From an uncultured Clostridia bacterium (lineage in GTDB: Bacteria; Bacillota; Clostridia; Oscillospirales; Acutalibacteraceae), in contig CALFTO010000105.1 in the NCBI GenBank assembly GCA_937916195.1, positions 1-31,410 of the forward strand: DNA of 31,410 bases, read 5' to 3'. Below are positions 28,649 through 31,410 of this stretch, piece after piece. Position 1 is the first letter of the stretch. Each line of letters opens with the position of its first letter. Below the pieces are notes generated by a model. It saw only the letters and a program-made list of their open reading frames with translations. It made no database searches and was not told the origin of the DNA. The translations under genes were made by a program, and so were the position numbers.

Positions 28649-29346
28649 ATATTCTTGAGTGCAAGGATTTAACCAAAGCATATAAGAAAAATTTTCCCGT
28701 GCTTTATAATTTCAATATAAATATTCCTGCAGGCAAAATTATTGGTCTTTTAGGACCTAACGGCTGCGGTAAATCCACATTAATGAAGCTGATTTCAGGG
28801 CTTTTGCAGGCAGACGGTGGCGAAATCACCGTTGCGGGCAATCCCGTAGGCGAAAAAAGTAAAGCGTTAATCTCATATTTGCCCGAGCGTACATATTTCA
28901 ACTCAAATATGAGAGTAGAAGAATTGGTTGAGTATTTTGAAGATTTTTATGAAGATTTTGATACGGCAAGAGCTTATAAGCTTTTAGCTGACCTTGCAAT
29001 TGAGCCCAAAGCAAATCTCAAGTCCCTCTCAAAGGGGACTAAAGAAAAGGTGCAGTTAATTCTTGTAATGTCAAGAAATGCAAAGCTTTATCTTCTTGAC
29101 GAGCCCATTGCAGGCGTTGACCCCGCGGCAAGAGAATATATTTTGAGCACAATTGTCAGCAATTATAACCCTGAGGCAACAATTGTAATTACAACACATC
29201 TCATAACCGATGTTGAGCAGGTGCTCGACGATTTCGTATTCTTGGGCTACGGCGGAAGAATTCTTCGCTCAGGTAATGCTGAAGAAGCCCGAAACGAAAG
29301 CGGAAAATCCCTTGACGAGTTGTTTAAGGAGGTATTCAGATGTTAA
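28645..29346 (+). CDS. ABC transporter ATP-binding protein, YtrB type
   Basis: The 233-residue product has Walker A GPNGCGKST (37-45), Walker B with the catalytic glutamate LYLLDEPIAGVD (about 148-159) and the switch ITTHL (His at about 180). The signature is LSKGTKEK instead of LSGGQ, a form common in the ATPases of YtrA-regulated operons (compare B. subtilis YtrB). It overlaps the regulator by 4 bp and the following membrane gene by 7 bp, so the three are translated together and the product at 29340 is the natural permease partner. Confidence 0.92.
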   Translation: MNILECKDLTKAYKKNFPVLYNFNINIPAGKIIGLLGPNGCGKSTLMKLISGLLQADGGEITVAGNPVGEKSKALISYLPERTYFNSNMRVEELVEYFEDFYEDFDTARAYKLLADLAIEPKANLKSLSKGTKEKVQLILVMSRNAKLYLLDEPIAGVDPAAREYILSTIVSNYNPEATIVITTHLITDVEQVLDDFVFLGYGGRILRSGNAEEARNESGKSLDELFKEVFRC

Positions 29347-30173
29347 GAAAGCTTTTAAGATATGATTTTAAAGCCGTACTTAAATATTGGTGGATTGCGG
29401 CACTTTCATCTGTGGTGTTATCCCTTGGCGGCGGCTGGTGTATCAGCATTTTTACAAATGAAAAGGATTTGCCCGAAGCACTTTATGTGGTTGCAACTCT
29501 TTTGATGATTGTAGTAGTTTTGGGACTTGTAGCCTTTGCAATTCTGACAACAATCTTGATTTTTTCAAGATTTTACAAGAATTTCTTTACCGATGAGGGT
29601 TATCTCACATTCACACTTCCCGTAAAACGCAGTCAACTTCTCAATTCAAAGCTAATTGTAAGCACAACAACCGCAATGTTAACTTTCTTGGTTTTAATAA
29701 TTGATATAATTGTAATGATTGTTTTGGTATCTCACGAAGAAATTTTTACCAAGGAATATTGGTATAGCTTTGTAAACGATTTTCTTCTGGAGTTTTTCCG
29801 CGATGAGTACATTGCGTATTATGTGCTTTGGTTTATTGAAGCGCTTGTACTTGTTGTGTTACTTGTGATTTTCTCAAGCCTGTTTATGTTCTCTTGCATA
29901 ACTGTTGCATCAATTATTGCAAAAAAAGCAAAGGTAATCACCGCAATCGGTATTTACTATGTGGCAAACAGTATTTTCAGTTTTGTTGTGCAGATGTTCT
30001 GGCTTTTCGGTATTGCCAGTATTGACAGTTGGCTCTGGAATCTTTCTGAACAGAATACGGTAAAGGTTGTGTCTCTAATTTTGTTCGGTTTAATCCTGTT
30101 TATGTCAATCTTCTGTGCGGTGCTTTATTCGATTCAGTATTGGATGCTTGACCGCAAGCTCAATTTAAGTTAA
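29340..30173 (+). CDS. ABC transporter permease-like membrane protein
   Basis: The 277-residue product has about six membrane helices (around 17-37, 48-75, 107-130, 156-181, 190-213 and 240-263). After helix 2 comes FYKNFFTDEGYLTFTLPVKRSQLLNSKLI, a string typical of ABC-2-type permeases in Clostridial GntR-ABC operons ('lptegYLtftLPvs...ll.sKli'). It pairs with the ATPase before it. It is presumably an exporter or stress-sensing transporter; the substrate is unknown. Confidence 0.82.
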   Translation: MLRKLLRYDFKAVLKYWWIAALSSVVLSLGGGWCISIFTNEKDLPEALYVVATLLMIVVVLGLVAFAILTTILIFSRFYKNFFTDEGYLTFTLPVKRSQLLNSKLIVSTTTAMLTFLVLIIDIIVMIVLVSHEEIFTKEYWYSFVNDFLLEFFRDEYIAYYVLWFIEALVLVVLLVIFSSLFMFSCITVASIIAKKAKVITAIGIYYVANSIFSFVVQMFWLFGIASIDSWLWNLSEQNTVKVVSLILFGLILFMSIFCAVLYSIQYWMLDRKLNLS

Positions 30174-30185
30174 GGAGGAATAAAA

Positions 30186-31319
30186 ATGAAAAAAATATTA
30201 TCATTAATGCTCGTTTTTCTGTTTATTTTCTCCTGCTTTGCCGTGACCGCCTTTGCCGAGGATTTTGCAATTGATGAAGATTTCAATATTTTTGAAGCAA
30301 AACAGCCCACAATCACATTTTCAGAGGATTATCAGAAACTCTATGTTGACGGCGAGCCGTTTTCACGTTTTAATTCTTCAACTCTCACAGCGGATTTCGG
30401 CTATACCGTGCTTGTGGAGTATGAATATAATTCCCAATACTATACAGGGAACAGTGCTTATGTTAAGCTGACCGATAGGCAGAAAGAGAATATAGCAGAT
30501 ATTCTCATAGAGCGTAACCAATATAAAAATATGTACCGCATTGAGATTTATTTTAATGACGGCTCAAGCCTTACAGTATATTTTCTTCAGGATACTTGTT
30601 TTGATGAATACAATAAAATTATCAGTGGCAATGTAAATGAATATATTGTTGACTTTTCTTATCCCGAAGACAATACTGTAATTGCACAAAAGACTGACCT
30701 GTTCGGTGAAACCGTGAAACTTAATCGTAATGACCTTGCAGATTTGTATGAGACATATTCGGTTTTTGTGCAGAGTAGTGACGGCAGTATGGTGGCTTAT
30801 GTGGGAGCGGTGTTCAATATCGGCGAAAATTTCTATTATATAGATTATAAGGAAACCGGTGTGGATTCAGAGTTTTTGTATGATGCTCCCCAAGGAATTC
30901 TTGCTGAGCTTTCTGTACACAGAATTACTGACGAAGCCTTGCTTGAAAAGCTCAATTCTGCACAGAAAAGTTATTATTCCGACGACTACGGCATTTTGTA
31001 TGACGATGATGCAACAGACAGTATTTCAACGGTATTCTTAATCTTCATTTTCGCTGTTGTTCCCGCAGTCATTCTTGTAATATCTCTTGTTAAAGCAATT
31101 CGTGGAAAGGGCATCTATAAAAAGATTTACGGCACAGTTTCTGCCCTTTGCATAGCTGAACTTATAGTATTTGTCATAATTGCAGTAATTTTTTCTTCTT
31201 CAAGCCATTCATCTCCGTCTGTTCCCGATTATGTCTTAGGCGGAAGCAATAGCGAAGAATATGTGGTTGTAGATACAGATTACAGTAACGAAGACATTAA
31301 TGACTGGTATTCGCTTTAA
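30186..31319 (+). CDS. Secreted-domain membrane protein at the end of the GntR-ABC operon
   Basis: The 377-residue product begins with a Sec signal peptide (1-24, ending VTAFAED). An extracytoplasmic domain of about 250 residues follows, with two similar beta-rich segments (TITFSEDYQKLYVDGEPFSRF; VDFSYPEDNTVIAQKTDLFGETVKL). Two membrane helices come near the C-terminus (about 279-302 and 313-338), then an acidic Ser/Asp/Tyr tail of about 40 residues. No family is recognised. AAGGAGG lies 7 bp before the ATG and the gap to the permease is 12 bp, so it is part of the operon and may be an accessory subunit or sensor of the transporter. No terminator is seen after it. Confidence 0.75.
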   Translation: MKKILSLMLVFLFIFSCFAVTAFAEDFAIDEDFNIFEAKQPTITFSEDYQKLYVDGEPFSRFNSSTLTADFGYTVLVEYEYNSQYYTGNSAYVKLTDRQKENIADILIERNQYKNMYRIEIYFNDGSSLTVYFLQDTCFDEYNKIISGNVNEYIVDFSYPEDNTVIAQKTDLFGETVKLNRNDLADLYETYSVFVQSSDGSMVAYVGAVFNIGENFYYIDYKETGVDSEFLYDAPQGILAELSVHRITDEALLEKLNSAQKSYYSDDYGILYDDDATDSISTVFLIFIFAVVPAVILVISLVKAIRGKGIYKKIYGTVSALCIAELIVFVIIAVIFSSSSHSSPSVPDYVLGGSNSEEYVVVDTDYSNEDINDWYSL

Positions 31320-31339
31320 AGCTTAAATATCGCATACAA

Positions 31340-31410
31340 AAAAGGCAGTCCAAACTGAACAAGTCCAGTAAAAACGGACAATAGAAAAAAAGCACCTCCT
31401 ATGGTAGAAT
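31340..31410 (+). mobile_element. Possible left end of an insertion sequence (right edge of window)
   Basis: After the last gene the sequence GGCAGTCCAAACTGAACAAG leads to AGTCCAGTAAAAACGGAC, AAGCACCTCC and an extended -10-like TGGTAGAAT (31402-31410). Short GTCC/GGAC ends followed by a weak promoter are what the left ends of IS3-group elements often look like. The rest is outside the window, so this is a weak call. It could equally be an ordinary intergenic region with a promoter. Confidence 0.25.

Overview
The window reads as chromosomal DNA of a low-GC Gram-positive anaerobe of class Clostridia, most likely a gut member of the Oscillospiraceae/Ruminococcaceae. The evidence is strong AGGAGG-type ribosome binding sites, consensus sigma-A promoters, a T-box in front of pheST, an IreB gene, YtrA-type GntR/ABC modules and many small secreted or lipid-anchored proteins. 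Genus cannot be decided from the sequence. No tRNA, rRNA, CRISPR array or phage gene was seen.

Layout. 1-2.3 kb: the first codons of a flavin oxidoreductase leaving the window, then a leftward cluster of ECF sigma factor, DUF4367-type anti-sigma factor and small secreted protein. 2.3-6.0 kb: a lipoprotein alpha/beta hydrolase (rightward), then a leftward GH43-like hydrolase, trxB and comF-like run. 6.1-9.8 kb: two small genes for a four-helix membrane protein and a repeat protein, then a two-component system with two more membrane-protein genes. An identical TTAACAAAACTTAAACA box precedes both transcription units. 9.9-13.3 kb: a secreted lipase-like protein, a lipoprotein that appears to start at ATT, and a leftward multi-pass membrane protein. 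13.3-15.9 kb: a stand-alone E2-type acyltransferase and, leftward, ireB, a small unknown gene and an APRT-like phosphoribosyltransferase. 15.9-20 kb: pheS-pheT behind a Phe T-box leader that carries a 279-bp inverted-repeat element. 20-24.5 kb: a 1194-residue surface protein with two metallophosphoesterase domains and an orphan MacB/LolD-type ATPase. 24.6-28.1 kb: a RelB/RelE-type toxin-antitoxin pair, and leftward an AI-2E family permease with a DUF1846 protein. 28.2-31.3 kb: a GntR-ABC ATPase-membrane protein operon ending in a secreted/membrane protein. The last ~80 bp may be the start of an insertion sequence.

The most unusual content is between genes. (1) A dispersed element made of exact heptanucleotide arrays around a conserved AAGGGTCTGCGACGC core occurs at 13.4, 15.85 and 20.0 kb, with oppositely oriented arrays on the far side, often next to a terminator. 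At 13.4-14.57 kb two such arrays bracket a whole gene. (2) A 279-bp element with 27-bp terminal inverted repeats sits inside the phe T-box leader between the specifier domain and the antiterminator. (3) The two-component system has a clear candidate regulon through a shared PhoP-like box. (4) The ECF cluster has a repeated TGTCACA-N16-YGAT candidate promoter. All functional assignments are from motifs read by eye; no database search was run.
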